Source: Streptomyces sp. MNU76 (GTDB lineage Bacteria; Actinomycetota; Actinomycetes; Streptomycetales; Streptomycetaceae). From it: a stretch of DNA of 64,000 nt. Location of the stretch: the NCBI RefSeq assembly GCF_020982545.1, contig NZ_JAJKLK010000031.1, forward strand, positions 248,001 through 312,000, read 5' to 3'. The position numbers and the translations under genes were made by a program. Below the pieces are notes generated by a model. It did not search any database. It was given only the letters and a program-made list of their open reading frames with translations, and was not told where the DNA came from. Position 1 is the stretch's first letter, and each line of letters starts with the position of its first letter. Positions 34,676-43,387 of the stretch are shown in pieces.

Positions 34676-35179
34676 ATGGACAGAGCCATGCTCGACAGGT
34701 TCATCACCGACTGGCTCGCCCGATCACTGCCGCCCGAGAAACGCCACCAGGCCCACGCCGACTGGAACGACCAGGGCGTCGCCCTCCTCCCCCTCGGCGC
34801 TCGCTTCAGCGTCGTACGCCTCCCCGAGCGCCTCGTCCACGCTGCCGTCGGCAGCAGCAACCTCACCACGGTCGCCGAGACACTGACCGAGCGCCTTCAG
34901 GGCCCGGTCATCCGCGACACCCTCGCGGTCGGCCTCCCGTACTACCCGCTCATCCAGTGGCACGCCGGCGTCGTCTGGGAGAACGACGAGGAGGCTCCGT
35001 GCCTCGGCGAGGGCACGTACATGGGCGTCCCGCACATAAGCCGGGTCACGCCGCCGGGCACGTACTGGCTGGCACCACCGCGGTTCGAGGGTGACCTGTG
35101 CCGGCCCGAGGCCGTGCAGCAGCTGATACTGCGGGGTCGGGCTGTGGTGGCCGATCAGGCGGAGGCGGCCCGTGCCTAA
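34676..35179 (+). CDS. Hypothetical partner of the XRE/TPR regulator, 167 aa
   Basis: ATG 34676 begins a mixed alpha/beta protein: DRFITDWLARSLPPEKRHQA, then VALLPLGARFSVVRLPERLV, then a Gly/Pro-rich end (GTYWLAPPRFEGDLC). The middle recalls the N-terminal part of actinobacterial bifunctional primase-polymerases but no catalytic acids are seen. Such proteins often lie next to XRE/TPR regulators in Streptomyces. Function unknown. Confidence 0.6.
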   Translation: MDRAMLDRFITDWLARSLPPEKRHQAHADWNDQGVALLPLGARFSVVRLPERLVHAAVGSSNLTTVAETLTERLQGPVIRDTLAVGLPYYPLIQWHAGVVWENDEEAPCLGEGTYMGVPHISRVTPPGTYWLAPPRFEGDLCRPEAVQQLILRGRAVVADQAEAARA

Positions 35180-35351
35180 GCCGGAGGCGAAGAAGCGCCG
35201 CCCGTCGGAGGCCCCGTCCGCGCCGCGCGGCCTGGGCGGCTACTGCTGGGCAGAGCACCCCGGCCGGCACGTCCATTGCGTCGAGCCGCTCGGGCACGAG
35301 GCCCGGTACAGGGATCACTGGCATCCGTACACCGGAACCCGCTGGACGTAG
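35172..35351 (+). CDS. Small Cys/His-rich protein, 59 aa
   Basis: GTG 35172 overlaps the preceding gene by 8 bases. The basic N-terminus (PKPEAKKRRPSEAP) is followed by YCWAEHPGRHVHCVEPLGHE, which holds two Cys and several His and could bind zinc, then DHWHPYTGTRW. This pattern is common in Streptomyces small proteins next to regulator pairs. Function unknown. Confidence 0.6.
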   Translation: MPKPEAKKRRPSEAPSAPRGLGGYCWAEHPGRHVHCVEPLGHEARYRDHWHPYTGTRWT

Positions 35352-35427
35352 ACCTGAGACCCCCGGTCGCCGGCCGCGAGACACCGGTGTCCGGGTGGCT
35401 GCCCCTGTGCCGTCGGGGGCGGCCTGG

Positions 35428-35470
35428 GTGAGCCCGCCGCTGACGTCCCCCGTCGCGGCGGCGGGCTCAC
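35428..35470. terminator. Terminator between convergent genes
   Basis: The arms GTGAGCCCGCCGC (35428-35440) and their complement (35458-35470) form a 13-bp perfect stem. It overlaps the stop of the minus-strand XRE gene and serves both directions. Confidence 0.75.
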
Positions 35471-35712
35471 CGCACGAGGTCGGACAGCGGTACGTCGAGG
35501 ACGTACGCGATGCGGTGCAGCGTCGCGAGGACGGGATTTCCGCGACCGGCTTCAAGGGCCTGGAGAGTGCGACGGTCCACTCGGGCCGCGAGGAACAGGT
35601 CTTCCTGGGTCAGGTTCTGGCGTAGCCGCTCGGCCACGACCCGCCTCCCTACCGCCTCCTGACGCTGGGTGAACCACGAATCGTCTTCAGGTAGATCGCG
35701 CACCCCGTACAC
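35467..35712 (-). CDS. Small XRE-family regulator, 81 aa
   Basis: The GTG at 35712 starts a minus-strand HTH_3 protein: REAVGRRVVAERL-like helix 1, NLTQEDLFLAARVDRRTLQA as the helix-turn-helix, then LEAGRGNPVLATLHRIAYVL. It is the nearest gene to the phage-host boundary and divergent from the host ligase side. A repressor or excision-control role is possible. Confidence 0.75.
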   Translation of the reverse strand: MYGVRDLPEDDSWFTQRQEAVGRRVVAERLRQNLTQEDLFLAARVDRRTLQALEAGRGNPVLATLHRIAYVLDVPLSDLVR

Positions 35713-35907
35713 GCTTGACCGGGCACGATAGCTTGTCGGCGGAATGTGCTCAGCTTTTTGTGATCATGGAATGGATGCGGTGCCGACGCGAACGCACCGC
35801 TCACGGACGGCCCTCCCTGTCCTGCTGCCAGGCGGATGGGAGGGCTGCGGCGCCCCTGGTCTTCGGATCGGGGGCGCTGTCGTTTGCATACGTACCTACA
35901 GACCCTT
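35713..35907. other. Prophage right-end junction (attR-type site)
   Basis: No gene is supported in this stretch. The last host codon sequence of the ligase (GGCAAGACC on the minus strand) meets phage sequence that starts TAAAAGGGTCTGTAGG, giving an immediate stop. The edge carries AGACC-N6-GGTCT (about 35898-35915), which could be the integrase core region. Host ligases would continue with Phe-Lys-Gly, encoded by similar TTCAAGGG; this local resemblance fits an att core. The other end of the prophage lies left of the window. Confidence 0.6.
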
Positions 35908-37185
35908 TTAGGTCTTGCCGAGCATGGCGAAGGAGCCGTCGGCGGTGCGGGCGCCGAGATGCAGGTTGGAGAGCCGGCCCGTGCGGCGGCCGTGCCCCCA
36001 CTCGGCGGCCAGGACCACCAGGTCCAGGGTGTGCACGGGCTTGACCTTCAACCACGAGGCACCGCGCCGGCCCGCGCTGTAGGGGGCGCCGAGCGCCTTC
36101 AGCACGACGCCCTCGTGACCGCGTTCCAGCGTGGCGGCGAGGAAGCCCTCCGCCTCGGTGAGGTCGCCGGGGCCGTTCACCAGGGTGCGCCGGACGCGCA
36201 TCGGCTCGGGGACGAGGCGGGCCAGCTCGGCGTGGCGGTCGGTGAAGGGCAGGTCCAGCAGGTCTTGTCCGTCGACGGAGAGCGCGTCGAAGAAGACCGG
36301 TGATACGGGTACCTGCTCGGCCACCGTCGCCACGTCCAGCCGGGAGCCGACCCGTGCGGCGGTCTCCTGGAAGGAACGCGGCCGGCCGTTCTCGTCGAAC
36401 GCGATCACCTCTCCGTCCAGGATGAACCGCTCGCCTCGCAACTCCAGTGCGGTGGCGGTCAGTTCGGGCAGTCGGTCGGTGATGTCGTCCAGGGTGCGGG
36501 TGTAGAGGCGTACGCGGTCGCCGTCGCGGTGGACCTGGACGCGGATGCCGTCGAGCTTCTCCTCGACCGCGCACCCGCCCAGCTTCGCCACGGCCTCCGC
36601 GACGGAGGAGGCGCTGTGCGCCAGCATCGGCTGGACGGGCCGCCCCACGGTGAGCCGGAACCCGTCCAGGGCCGACGCGCCCTCCGCCAGCAGTGCCTGG
36701 GCCACGGTCTGGAGCGACCCGGCCAGCATCACCGCCCGGCGTACGTCGGCGGCGGGCGCCCCGGTGGCGCCGGCCAGCCCCTCCACGGCGAGGGCGTCCA
36801 GGGCGCCCTGGCGGACCTCACCGGTGAGCAGGCCGAACAGGTAGCGCTGCTCCTCCTCCGTGGCCGCCGCCAGCAACTCGCCGACCAGGCGCCTTCGTTC
36901 GGCCTGCGCACCGGTGCCGGCGACCGCGCCGATGACCGTCAGCCGGGCGTCCACCTCGCGGACCGTGAGGGTGGGGGTGGTCGCCGGCGGGATCTGCTGG
37001 TCCAGGACCTTCCAGCCGATGCCGAGTCTGCCCTGGGGCAGCCGGCCCGCGAGGTAGGGGATGACGATCGGGACGTCCGCGGCGTCCGTGTCCCGGAAGA
37101 GTTCGGCGAGCAGGGCGGCCTTGCGGGACCGGGCCGAGGTGGCGGCGATCTCTTGCGACACGCGGGCGAGCCGGGCGAAGAGCAT
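35908..37185 (-). CDS. ATP-dependent DNA ligase, C-terminally truncated at the prophage junction, 425 aa
   Basis: The N-terminal ligase domain fills residues 1-180. The catalytic Lys210 is in EEKLDGIRVQVH (motif I). FFDALSVDG (about 299-307) is motif III, HEGVVLKA (357-364) motif IV and WLKVKPVHTLDLVV (378-391) motif V. Streptomyces relatives of about 510 aa continue from here through the rest of the OB-fold with motif VI. This copy stops after GSFAMLGKT at the att junction, missing roughly 85 residues. The enzyme likely loses or changes nick-sealing. Host NAD-dependent ligase, not visible here, would cover essential needs. Confidence 0.85.
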   Translation of the reverse strand: MLFARLARVSQEIAATSARSRKAALLAELFRDTDAADVPIVIPYLAGRLPQGRLGIGWKVLDQQIPPATTPTLTVREVDARLTVIGAVAGTGAQAERRRLVGELLAAATEEEQRYLFGLLTGEVRQGALDALAVEGLAGATGAPAADVRRAVMLAGSLQTVAQALLAEGASALDGFRLTVGRPVQPMLAHSASSVAEAVAKLGGCAVEEKLDGIRVQVHRDGDRVRLYTRTLDDITDRLPELTATALELRGERFILDGEVIAFDENGRPRSFQETAARVGSRLDVATVAEQVPVSPVFFDALSVDGQDLLDLPFTDRHAELARLVPEPMRVRRTLVNGPGDLTEAEGFLAATLERGHEGVVLKALGAPYSAGRRGASWLKVKPVHTLDLVVLAAEWGHGRRTGRLSNLHLGARTADGSFAMLGKT

Positions 37186-37258
37186 GGAGTCATGGTCCTA
37201 CGGAGTTTCGCCGGGCGCCTATGGGGTGGGGGTTCGGGTGCGTCGGCGGGTGCGGGGT

Positions 37259-37320
37259 CCGGTGGGGCTTCTCGCGCAGTTCCCCGCGCCCCTGAAGGGC
37301 CTACGGCCCCTTCGGGCCGA
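37259..37320. repeat. Common Streptomyces intergenic repeat
   Basis: The segment holds the phrase TTCTCGCGCAGTTCCCCGCG followed by a CCCCTGAAGGGCCTACGGCC hairpin-like run. This string is a familiar dispersed intergenic motif of Streptomyces genomes. It lies upstream of the ligase start and after the end of the flavoprotein gene. Confidence 0.5.
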
Positions 37321-37324
37321 TCGA

Positions 37325-38272
37325 TCAGGTCGTGTCAAGGTCCTGCATCAGTAGGTCTCCGTTGATCGTGGCTCCCGCTCGGTAGCCCGAAGAGGCCGCG
37401 TTGATCACCTGCTCCGAGAAGCCCATCGCGTTGCCGGCCGCCCAGACTTCGGGGATCGTGGTTCGGCCGGTCGGGTCGACCACCGGGTAGGCGCCGAAGG
37501 GGGTCTCGGTCAGCTCGGCGCCCAGTTTTTCCAGGAGGGTCGTCTGCGGGATCGGGCGGGGGGCGGTGAAGAGCACCGAGCGGGCGTGGGTCGTGCCGTC
37601 GGCGAGCCTGACGCCGGTGAGACGGTCGTCCGCCACGACCAGGCCCGCGACCTCGCCGGGGACCACCCGGACCCCGGCTGCCGCGAGACGGCGCAGGTCG
37701 TCGTCGGAGAGGTCGGATTCGGGGACGGTGTGCAGGAACAGGGTCACGTCCTTGGACCACTGGGAGACCATCAGGGCCTGGTGGACGCTCAGCGGGGTCG
37801 TCGCGAGGACACCGAAGGGCTGGTCGCGGACCTCCCAGCCGTGGCAGTAGGGGCAGTGGAGGACGTCCCGGCCGAAGCGTTCGGCGACGCCGGGGACGGC
37901 CGGGAGTTCGTCCTTCAGCCCCGTGGCGACGACCAGGCGCCGGGCGCGCACGGTCCGGCCGTCCGCGAGAGCCACGGTAAAGCTCCGGCCGTCGTCGTCC
38001 CGCGTCACGTCGGCCGCCCGGCCCCGGACCAGTGCCACGCCGTAGCGGGCGATCTCCTCCCGGCCGGCGGCCAGGAACTGGGCCGGGGACATCCCGTCCC
38101 GCGACAGGAAGCCCTGCATGTGCGCGGCGGGCGCGTTGCGGGGCTCGCCCGCGTCGACGACCAGGGTGCGGCGCCGGGCCCGCCCCAGGACCAGGGCGGC
38201 GGAGAGCCCCGCCGCGCCGCCGCCGATGACGATCACTTCGTACTGCTCGGCCATGTCGTACTGCTCGGTCAT
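37325..38272 (-). CDS. Thioredoxin reductase-like FAD oxidoreductase, 315 aa
   Basis: ATG at 38272 has GGAGG at the right distance; the internal ATG 38254 is a weaker choice. The FAD motif is VIVIGGGAAGLSAAL (13-27), the redox pair is C140/C143 in HCPYCHGWEV, and a late FAD contact lies in VWAAGNAMGFSEQVINA. The length is that of low-molecular-weight thioredoxin reductases, but the CPYC motif and the sequence place it with the AhpF/TrxB-like oxidoreductases of unknown partner. It is divergent from an XRE-cupin regulator that probably controls it. Confidence 0.82.
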   Translation of the reverse strand: MTEQYDMAEQYEVIVIGGGAAGLSAALVLGRARRRTLVVDAGEPRNAPAAHMQGFLSRDGMSPAQFLAAGREEIARYGVALVRGRAADVTRDDDGRSFTVALADGRTVRARRLVVATGLKDELPAVPGVAERFGRDVLHCPYCHGWEVRDQPFGVLATTPLSVHQALMVSQWSKDVTLFLHTVPESDLSDDDLRRLAAAGVRVVPGEVAGLVVADDRLTGVRLADGTTHARSVLFTAPRPIPQTTLLEKLGAELTETPFGAYPVVDPTGRTTIPEVWAAGNAMGFSEQVINAASSGYRAGATINGDLLMQDLDTT

Positions 38273-38350
38273 GGTGACCACCTCCACGACCGACGGTCGC
38301 GCGCGCACTGCCACATTGACAAATGTCTTTGCCGAAACTGCAATGAAGGC
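38273..38350. promoter_or_regulatory. Divergent promoter region
   Basis: The 78-base gap between divergent genes has TTGACA (about 38314-38319) followed by AAATGTCTTTGCC, a plausible -35 for the regulator gene. The reverse strand is A/T-rich for this genome. The XRE-cupin protein likely binds here. Confidence 0.4.
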
Positions 38351-38959
38351 ATGAGTGGTACGAGTGACACGAACGAGGGCGCGGGCGGTACGGACGAGGT
38401 GCTCGCCGGAGTCGGGCCACGGCTGCGGCGGATCCGCAAGGAGCGGGAGGCGACGCTCGCGGGACTGTCGGAGGCGACCGGTATCTCGGTGAGCACGTTG
38501 TCCCGACTGGAGTCGGGGCTGCGCAAGCCCAGCCTGGAGCTGCTGCTGCCGATCGCGCGGGCCCACCAGGTGCCGCTGGACGAGCTGATCGGGGAGCCGC
38601 CGGTCGGTGATCCGCGGGTGCGGTCCAAGCCGATCCAGCGGCACGGGCGGACGTACTGGCCGCTCACCCGGCAGCCGGGCGGCCTCCAGGCCTTCAAGGT
38701 GCGTGTCGAGCCCCACGGGCGACAGGAACCGGAACCGCGCACCCATGAGGGCTACGAGTGGCTGTATGTGATGTCCGGCAAGCTGCGGGTCGTGCTCGGC
38801 GAGCATGATGTGGTGATGGTCGCCGGGGAGGCCGCCGAGTTCGACACCCGGGTCCCGCACTGGTTCGGCGCGGCGGGGGAGGAGCCGGTGGAGTTCCTCA
38901 GTCTGTTCGGGCCGCAGGGGGAGCGGATGCACGTCCGGGCCAGGCCCGCGCGGTCGTGA
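38351..38959 (+). CDS. XRE-cupin transcriptional regulator, 202 aa
   Basis: ATG 38351 follows GAAGG. Residues 22-75 form an HTH_3 domain (RLRRIRKEREATLAGLSEAT ... GISVSTLSRLESGLRKPSLE). Residues 110-195 form a cupin_2 barrel (HEGYEWLYVMSGKLRVVLGE ... DTRVPHWFGAAGEEPVEFLS). It is the SutR/PuuR-type layout that senses a small ligand in the cupin. Divergent from the flavoprotein gene, it is the likely regulator of it. Confidence 0.85.
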   Translation: MSGTSDTNEGAGGTDEVLAGVGPRLRRIRKEREATLAGLSEATGISVSTLSRLESGLRKPSLELLLPIARAHQVPLDELIGEPPVGDPRVRSKPIQRHGRTYWPLTRQPGGLQAFKVRVEPHGRQEPEPRTHEGYEWLYVMSGKLRVVLGEHDVVMVAGEAAEFDTRVPHWFGAAGEEPVEFLSLFGPQGERMHVRARPARS

Positions 38960-39074
38960 CGCACGCTACTGCGCCCGGACTGTTCCCCGGAGGGCAAGCG
39001 ACCGCTTAGTATGCATCCGGCAGTCGGCCCCGGGGGCCGACGAAGCAGTCCGGAGCAGTCCGTGGAGGCACCGC

Positions 39075-40052
39075 ATGCAGGCATGGCAAGTGCACGAGAA
39101 CGGCGAGCCGAGCGAGGTGATGCGGCTCCACGACGTGGAGCGGCCCACGCCCGGTGACGGCCAGGTCCTGCTGAAGGTGCGCGCCGCGAACATCAACTTC
39201 CCCGACGTACTGATGTGCCGGGGGCACTACCAGGTCCGGCCGCCGCTGCCGTTCACGCCGGGCGTGGAGATCTGCGGGGAGACGGGGGACGGACGCCGGG
39301 TCCTCGCCAATCCGGCGTTGCCGTACGGAGGCCTCGCCGAGTACGCGGTCGCCGACGCCGCCGCCCTGCTGCCCGCACCCGAGTCGCTCGACGACGCCGA
39401 GGCCGCGGCGCTGCACATCGGCTACCAGACGGGCTGGTTCGGCCTCCACCGTCGGGCCCGCCTCGAAGCGGGGGAGACCCTGCTCGTCCACGCTGCCGCC
39501 GGAGGGGTCGGCAGCGCGGCGGTGCAGCTCGGCAAGGCCGCGGGCGCGACGGTCATCGGTGTCGTGGGCGGCGCCGACAAGGCCGTCGTGGCCCGCGAGC
39601 TGGGCTGCGACGTGGTGATCGACCGGCGGAGCGAGGACGTCGTCTCCGCCGTGAAGGAAGCCACCGGAGGCCGGGGCGCGGACGTGATCTACGACCCCGT
39701 GGGCGGCGAGGCCTACACGCAGTCGACCAAGGTCGTCGCCTTCGAGGGACGCATCGTGGTCGTCGGCTTCGCGAGCGGGACGATCCCCAGCCCCGGCCTC
39801 AACCACGCCCTCGTCAAGAACTACTCGATCCTCGGCCTGCACTGGGGCCTGTACAACACCAAGAACCCGAAGCTGGTCCAGCACTGCCACGAGCAGCTCA
39901 CCGAGCTGGCGGCCCGGGGCGTCGTCAAGCCGCTGGTGAGCGAGCGCGCACCGCTCGACGGGGCCGCGGCCGCCGTGCAGCGCGTCGCCGACGGCGTGAC
40001 CACCGGCCGGGTCGTCGTGGTGCCCTCGCCGGAGAACGGAGCCGCCGCATGA
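39075..40052 (+). CDS. NADPH:quinone oxidoreductase-like MDR protein, 325 aa
   Basis: ATG 39075 starts a medium-chain dehydrogenase fold: NINFPDVLMCRGHYQVRPPL near 37-56, Rossmann AAAGGVGSAAVQLGKAAGAT at about 137-156. It lacks catalytic-zinc Cys ligands, so it is a zinc-independent quinone or enoyl-thioester reductase. It forms an operon with two acyl-CoA dehydrogenases that overlap by four bases, which suggests a role in fatty-acid or related acyl-CoA breakdown. Confidence 0.85.
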   Translation: MQAWQVHENGEPSEVMRLHDVERPTPGDGQVLLKVRAANINFPDVLMCRGHYQVRPPLPFTPGVEICGETGDGRRVLANPALPYGGLAEYAVADAAALLPAPESLDDAEAAALHIGYQTGWFGLHRRARLEAGETLLVHAAAGGVGSAAVQLGKAAGATVIGVVGGADKAVVARELGCDVVIDRRSEDVVSAVKEATGGRGADVIYDPVGGEAYTQSTKVVAFEGRIVVVGFASGTIPSPGLNHALVKNYSILGLHWGLYNTKNPKLVQHCHEQLTELAARGVVKPLVSERAPLDGAAAAVQRVADGVTTGRVVVVPSPENGAAA

Positions 40053-41233
40053 CCGACGCAAGTGACCTCAGGCGCCGCACCGCCGAGTTGCTGGCCGCGT
40101 ACCCGCCCGCCACCACCGACCGCCTGGACTTCCTGCGCGCCCGCTTCGACGCCGGCCTCGCCTGGGTGCACTATCCCGAGGGCCTCGGCGGCCTCGGCGC
40201 CCCGCGTTCCCTCCAGGCCGTGGTGGACGCCGACCTGGAGGCGGAGGGCGCCCCCGACAACGACCCCCGCCGTATCGGCATCGGCCTCGGCATGGCCGCG
40301 CCGACGATCCTCGCCTACGGCACGGAGGAGCAGAAGCGGCAGTACCTGCGGCCGCTGTGGACCGGGGAGGAGGTCTGGTGCCAGCTCTTCAGCGAGCCCG
40401 GCGCCGGGTCCGACCTCGCCGCGCTCGGCACCCGGGCCGTCCGTGAGGGCGACGGCGACTGGGTGGTCAACGGGCAGAAGGTGTGGACGTCCAGCGCTCA
40501 CGTCGCCCGCTGGGCCATCCTCATCGCCCGCACCGACCCGGACGCGCCCAAGCACCGGGGCATCACCTACTTCATCTGCGACATGACCGACCCCGGCATC
40601 GAGGTCAGGCCCCTGCGGCAGGTCACCGGCGAGGCCGAGTTCAACGAGGTGTTCATCACCGACGTCCGCATCCCGGACGCGCGCCGCCTCGGCGAGATCG
40701 GCGACGGCTGGAAGGTCGCGCAGACCACCCTCAACAACGAGCGCGTCGCCATCGGCGGCATGCGGCTGCCCCGCGAGGGCGGCATGATCGGCCCGGTGGC
40801 CAGGACCTGGCGCGAACGCCCCGAACTGCGCACCCACGACCTCCACCAGCGGCTGCTCAAGCTCTGGGTCGAGTCCGAGGCCGCCCGCCTCACGGCCGAA
40901 CGGCTGCGCCAGCAGCTCGTCGCCGGTCAGCCCGGACCCGAGGGCGCCGGCATGAAACTCGCCTTCGCCCGCCTCAACCAGGAGATCAGCGGCCTGGAGG
41001 TCGAACTCCGGGGCGAGGAAGGCCTGTTGTACGACGACTGGACCATGCGCCGCCCCGAACTGGTCGACTTCGTCGGCCGGGACGCCGGCTACCGCTACCT
41101 CCGTTCCAAGGGCAACAGCATCGAGGGCGGGACCACCGAGATCCTGCTGAACATCGTCGCCGAGCGCGTCCTGGGGCTGCCCGGCGAACCGCGCACCGAC
41201 AAGGACGTCGCGTGGAAGGACCTGTCCCGATGA
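40049..41233 (+). CDS. Acyl-CoA dehydrogenase, 394 aa
   Basis: The ATG overlaps the preceding stop (ATGA). Typical motifs are LFSEPGAGSDLAALGTRAVR (FAD/substrate binding, about 113-132), WVVNGQKVWTSSAHVA and the C-terminal RSKGNSIEGGTTEILLNIVA. The catalytic Glu is expected in the late region (RGEEGLLYD-type). It works with the next gene; together they may form a heteromeric ACAD. Confidence 0.88.
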   Translation: MTDASDLRRRTAELLAAYPPATTDRLDFLRARFDAGLAWVHYPEGLGGLGAPRSLQAVVDADLEAEGAPDNDPRRIGIGLGMAAPTILAYGTEEQKRQYLRPLWTGEEVWCQLFSEPGAGSDLAALGTRAVREGDGDWVVNGQKVWTSSAHVARWAILIARTDPDAPKHRGITYFICDMTDPGIEVRPLRQVTGEAEFNEVFITDVRIPDARRLGEIGDGWKVAQTTLNNERVAIGGMRLPREGGMIGPVARTWRERPELRTHDLHQRLLKLWVESEAARLTAERLRQQLVAGQPGPEGAGMKLAFARLNQEISGLEVELRGEEGLLYDDWTMRRPELVDFVGRDAGYRYLRSKGNSIEGGTTEILLNIVAERVLGLPGEPRTDKDVAWKDLSR

Positions 41234-42324
41234 CGACACCGAGCGCACAGCCCGACCTCCTGTACTCGGAGGACGAAGAAGCACTCCGGGCGGCCGTCCG
41301 CGACCTGCTGAGCGACCACTGCGACGCGGCCGGCGTCATCGCCCGCGTCGAGTCGGACACCCCGCACGACCGTGAACTGTGGAAGCTGCTCGCCGACGGC
41401 ATGGGCCTCGCCGGGCTGCTCGTCCCCGAGGAACTCGGCGGACAGGGCGCCACCCACCGTGAAGCCGCCGTCGTCCTGGAGGAGTTGGGGCGGTCCGTCG
41501 CCCCGGTGCCGTACCTCACCAGCGCCGTCGTCGCCACCGAGGCGCTGCTCGCCGCCGACGCCCGCGACCTGCTCGGCGAACTGGCGTCGGGGCGGCGGAT
41601 CGGCGCCCTGGCGGTCGCCCTGAACGTCTCCGCCGGCAGCGCCTACCAGGTCGTACGGTTCGAGGACGGTGCCCTGCACGGGCGGCTGACCGGCATCGCG
41701 GACGCGGCCGTCGCCGACGTGCTGCTGGTGCCCGCCGACGACGGGGGCCTCTACGCGGTCGACGCCACCGCCGCGACCGTCACCCCGCAGGTGTCGCTGG
41801 ACCTGACCCGGCCGGTGGCCGAGGTGACCCTCGACGGTGCGCCGGGCCGCCTCCTCGGGGACGCCGAGCCCGCCGTGCGCCGCGCCCTGCGGGCCGGGGC
41901 CGGACTCCTCGCCTCCGAGCAACTCGGCCTCGCCGAATGGACGTTGACCGAGACAGTCCGCTACCTCAAGGAACGCAAGCAGTTCAACCGGCCCGTCGGC
42001 GGCTTCCAGGCGCTCAAGCACCGCCTCGCGCAGCTGTGGCTGGAGGTCGTCAACCTGCGGGCCACCGCCCGGAACGCGGCCGACCAGCTCGCCACCTCGG
42101 GCGACGACGCCGACCTCGCCGTGGCCGTCGCCCAGGCCTTCGCGGCACCCGTGGCCGTCCACGCGGCCGAGGAGGCGCTGCAACTGCACGGCGGGCTCGG
42201 CATGACCTGGGAACACCCGGTCCACCTGTACCTGAAGCGGGCGAAGGCCGACTCGATCGCGTACGGCACCGCGGGTGCCCACCGGGCGGCCCTGGCCGAA
42301 CTGGTCGACCTCCAAGCCCCCTGA
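41230..42324 (+). CDS. Acyl-CoA dehydrogenase, second subunit type, 364 aa
   Basis: ATG 41230 overlaps the preceding stop. The N-domain (YSEDEEALRAAVRDLLSDHC, GLAGLLVPEELGGQGATHRE) and C-domain (RYLKERKQFNRPVGGFQALK, ALQLHGGLGMTWEHPVHLYL) are plain. The middle FAD motif is reduced compared with the first enzyme, as in paired ACADs of actinobacterial steroid and fatty-acid pathways. The last gene of the operon; a strong terminator follows. Confidence 0.88.
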   Translation: MTTPSAQPDLLYSEDEEALRAAVRDLLSDHCDAAGVIARVESDTPHDRELWKLLADGMGLAGLLVPEELGGQGATHREAAVVLEELGRSVAPVPYLTSAVVATEALLAADARDLLGELASGRRIGALAVALNVSAGSAYQVVRFEDGALHGRLTGIADAAVADVLLVPADDGGLYAVDATAATVTPQVSLDLTRPVAEVTLDGAPGRLLGDAEPAVRRALRAGAGLLASEQLGLAEWTLTETVRYLKERKQFNRPVGGFQALKHRLAQLWLEVVNLRATARNAADQLATSGDDADLAVAVAQAFAAPVAVHAAEEALQLHGGLGMTWEHPVHLYLKRAKADSIAYGTAGAHRAALAELVDLQAP

Positions 42325-42345
42325 CGTACAGCGGAAGAAGAGCGC

Positions 42346-42377
42346 GAAGAGCCCGCCCCACCTGGGGCGGGCTCTTC
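42346..42377 (+). terminator. Operon terminator
   Basis: The arms GAAGAGCCCGCCCCA (42346-42360) and their exact complement (42363-42377) form a 15-bp stem with a tiny loop, 21 bases after the acyl-CoA dehydrogenase stop. Confidence 0.85.
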
Positions 42378-42517
42378 CGTGCGCCTCTCGGCGGCCCGGT
42401 GAACACGGGTGAACGCACGACGGCGGTCCGGCCAACTCCCTTCACAGGCCTGCTCATCGACCCCTTCCGGCTCGCATACTCGCTGGGTCCGCAACCGGCC
42501 CATCCGGGAGGCAGAGC

Positions 42518-43387
42518 ATGGCCCTCACCACCCGCCGCAGAGCCCTCACCACCCTCGGCGCCGCCCTCACGGGCGCCGTCGCCCTGCCCGCCACGAGCGC
42601 GCTGGCCGGCGAACAGAAGCACCGGCCACGCCCGTTGTGGCGGGCCCACGCGCACAACGACTACGAGCACCCGCGGCCCCTCCTCGACGCCCTCGACCAC
42701 CGCTTCGGCAGCGTCGAGGCCGACATCTTCCTCGTCGGCGACCAACTCCTCGTCGCCCACGACCCCGCCGACCTCGACCCCGCCCGCACCCTCGAAGCCC
42801 TGTACCTGGAGCCGCTCGCCGCACGGGTGCGCGCCAACCGGGGTTCGGTCCACCGGGGGCACCGCAGGCCGCTGCAGCTCCTCATCGACATCAAGACCGA
42901 AGGCTCGTCCACGTACCTCGAACTCGACCGCCATCTGCGGCGTTACCGGCACCTGTTCACCACGTACGCGCACGGGCGGGTCCGTCAGGGCGCGGTCACG
43001 GCCGTGATCTCCGGGGACCGGGCCGCCCGGGTGCCCATGGAGGCGCAGAGGGTGCGGCGCGCCTTCTACGACGGGCGGCTCGCCGACCTCGTGTCCACGA
43101 CGCCGGCGCCGGCCTCCTTCATCCCGCTGGTCTCCGACAACTGGCTGCTCAACTTCACCTGGCAGGGCGTGGGTCCCTTCCCGAGAGCCGAACGCGAAAG
43201 GCTCCGGCAGATCGTCTCGACGGCGCACGGACGCGGTCAGCGGGTGCGGTTCTGGGCGACGCCCGATCTGGCGGGGCCGGCGCGGGACGCGCTGTGGGGT
43301 GAGTTGCTGGCCGCGGGTGTCGACCACCTCAACACCGATGACCTCGCGGGTCTTGAGGCGTTCCTGGACGCACGCGGGGTGGCGTAG
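42518..43387 (+). CDS. Secreted PI-PLC / GDPD-like phosphodiesterase, 289 aa
   Basis: ATG 42518 begins a Tat-like signal (TTRRRALTTLGAALTGAVAL ... SALAGEQ). The mature part has the TIM-barrel pattern of PI-PLC/GDPD proteins: RAHAHNDYEHPRPLLDAL, SVEADIFLVGDQLLVAHDPA, LQLLIDIKTEG and a late DHLNTDDLAGLEAFL. His and acidic residues of the catalytic pair are in AHNDY and EAD. It may cut phosphodiesters of lipids or wall polymers outside the cell. The neighbour region also encodes a phosphodiester glycosidase. Confidence 0.75.
   Translation: MALTTRRRALTTLGAALTGAVALPATSALAGEQKHRPRPLWRAHAHNDYEHPRPLLDALDHRFGSVEADIFLVGDQLLVAHDPADLDPARTLEALYLEPLAARVRANRGSVHRGHRRPLQLLIDIKTEGSSTYLELDRHLRRYRHLFTTYAHGRVRQGAVTAVISGDRAARVPMEAQRVRRAFYDGRLADLVSTTPAPASFIPLVSDNWLLNFTWQGVGPFPRAERERLRQIVSTAHGRGQRVRFWATPDLAGPARDALWGELLAAGVDHLNTDDLAGLEAFLDARGVA

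Noticed and set aside
33000..35900. Integrase gene at the right prophage end
   Set aside because: I looked for recombinase motifs on both strands and found none; it is expected at the left end outside the window.
35880..35920. tRNA gene as attachment site
   Set aside because: No tRNA-like cloverleaf is present; the junction lies in a coding gene.
35715..36044. Plus-strand ORF across the phage boundary
   Set aside because: It runs antisense over the ligase gene and has no protein-like composition.
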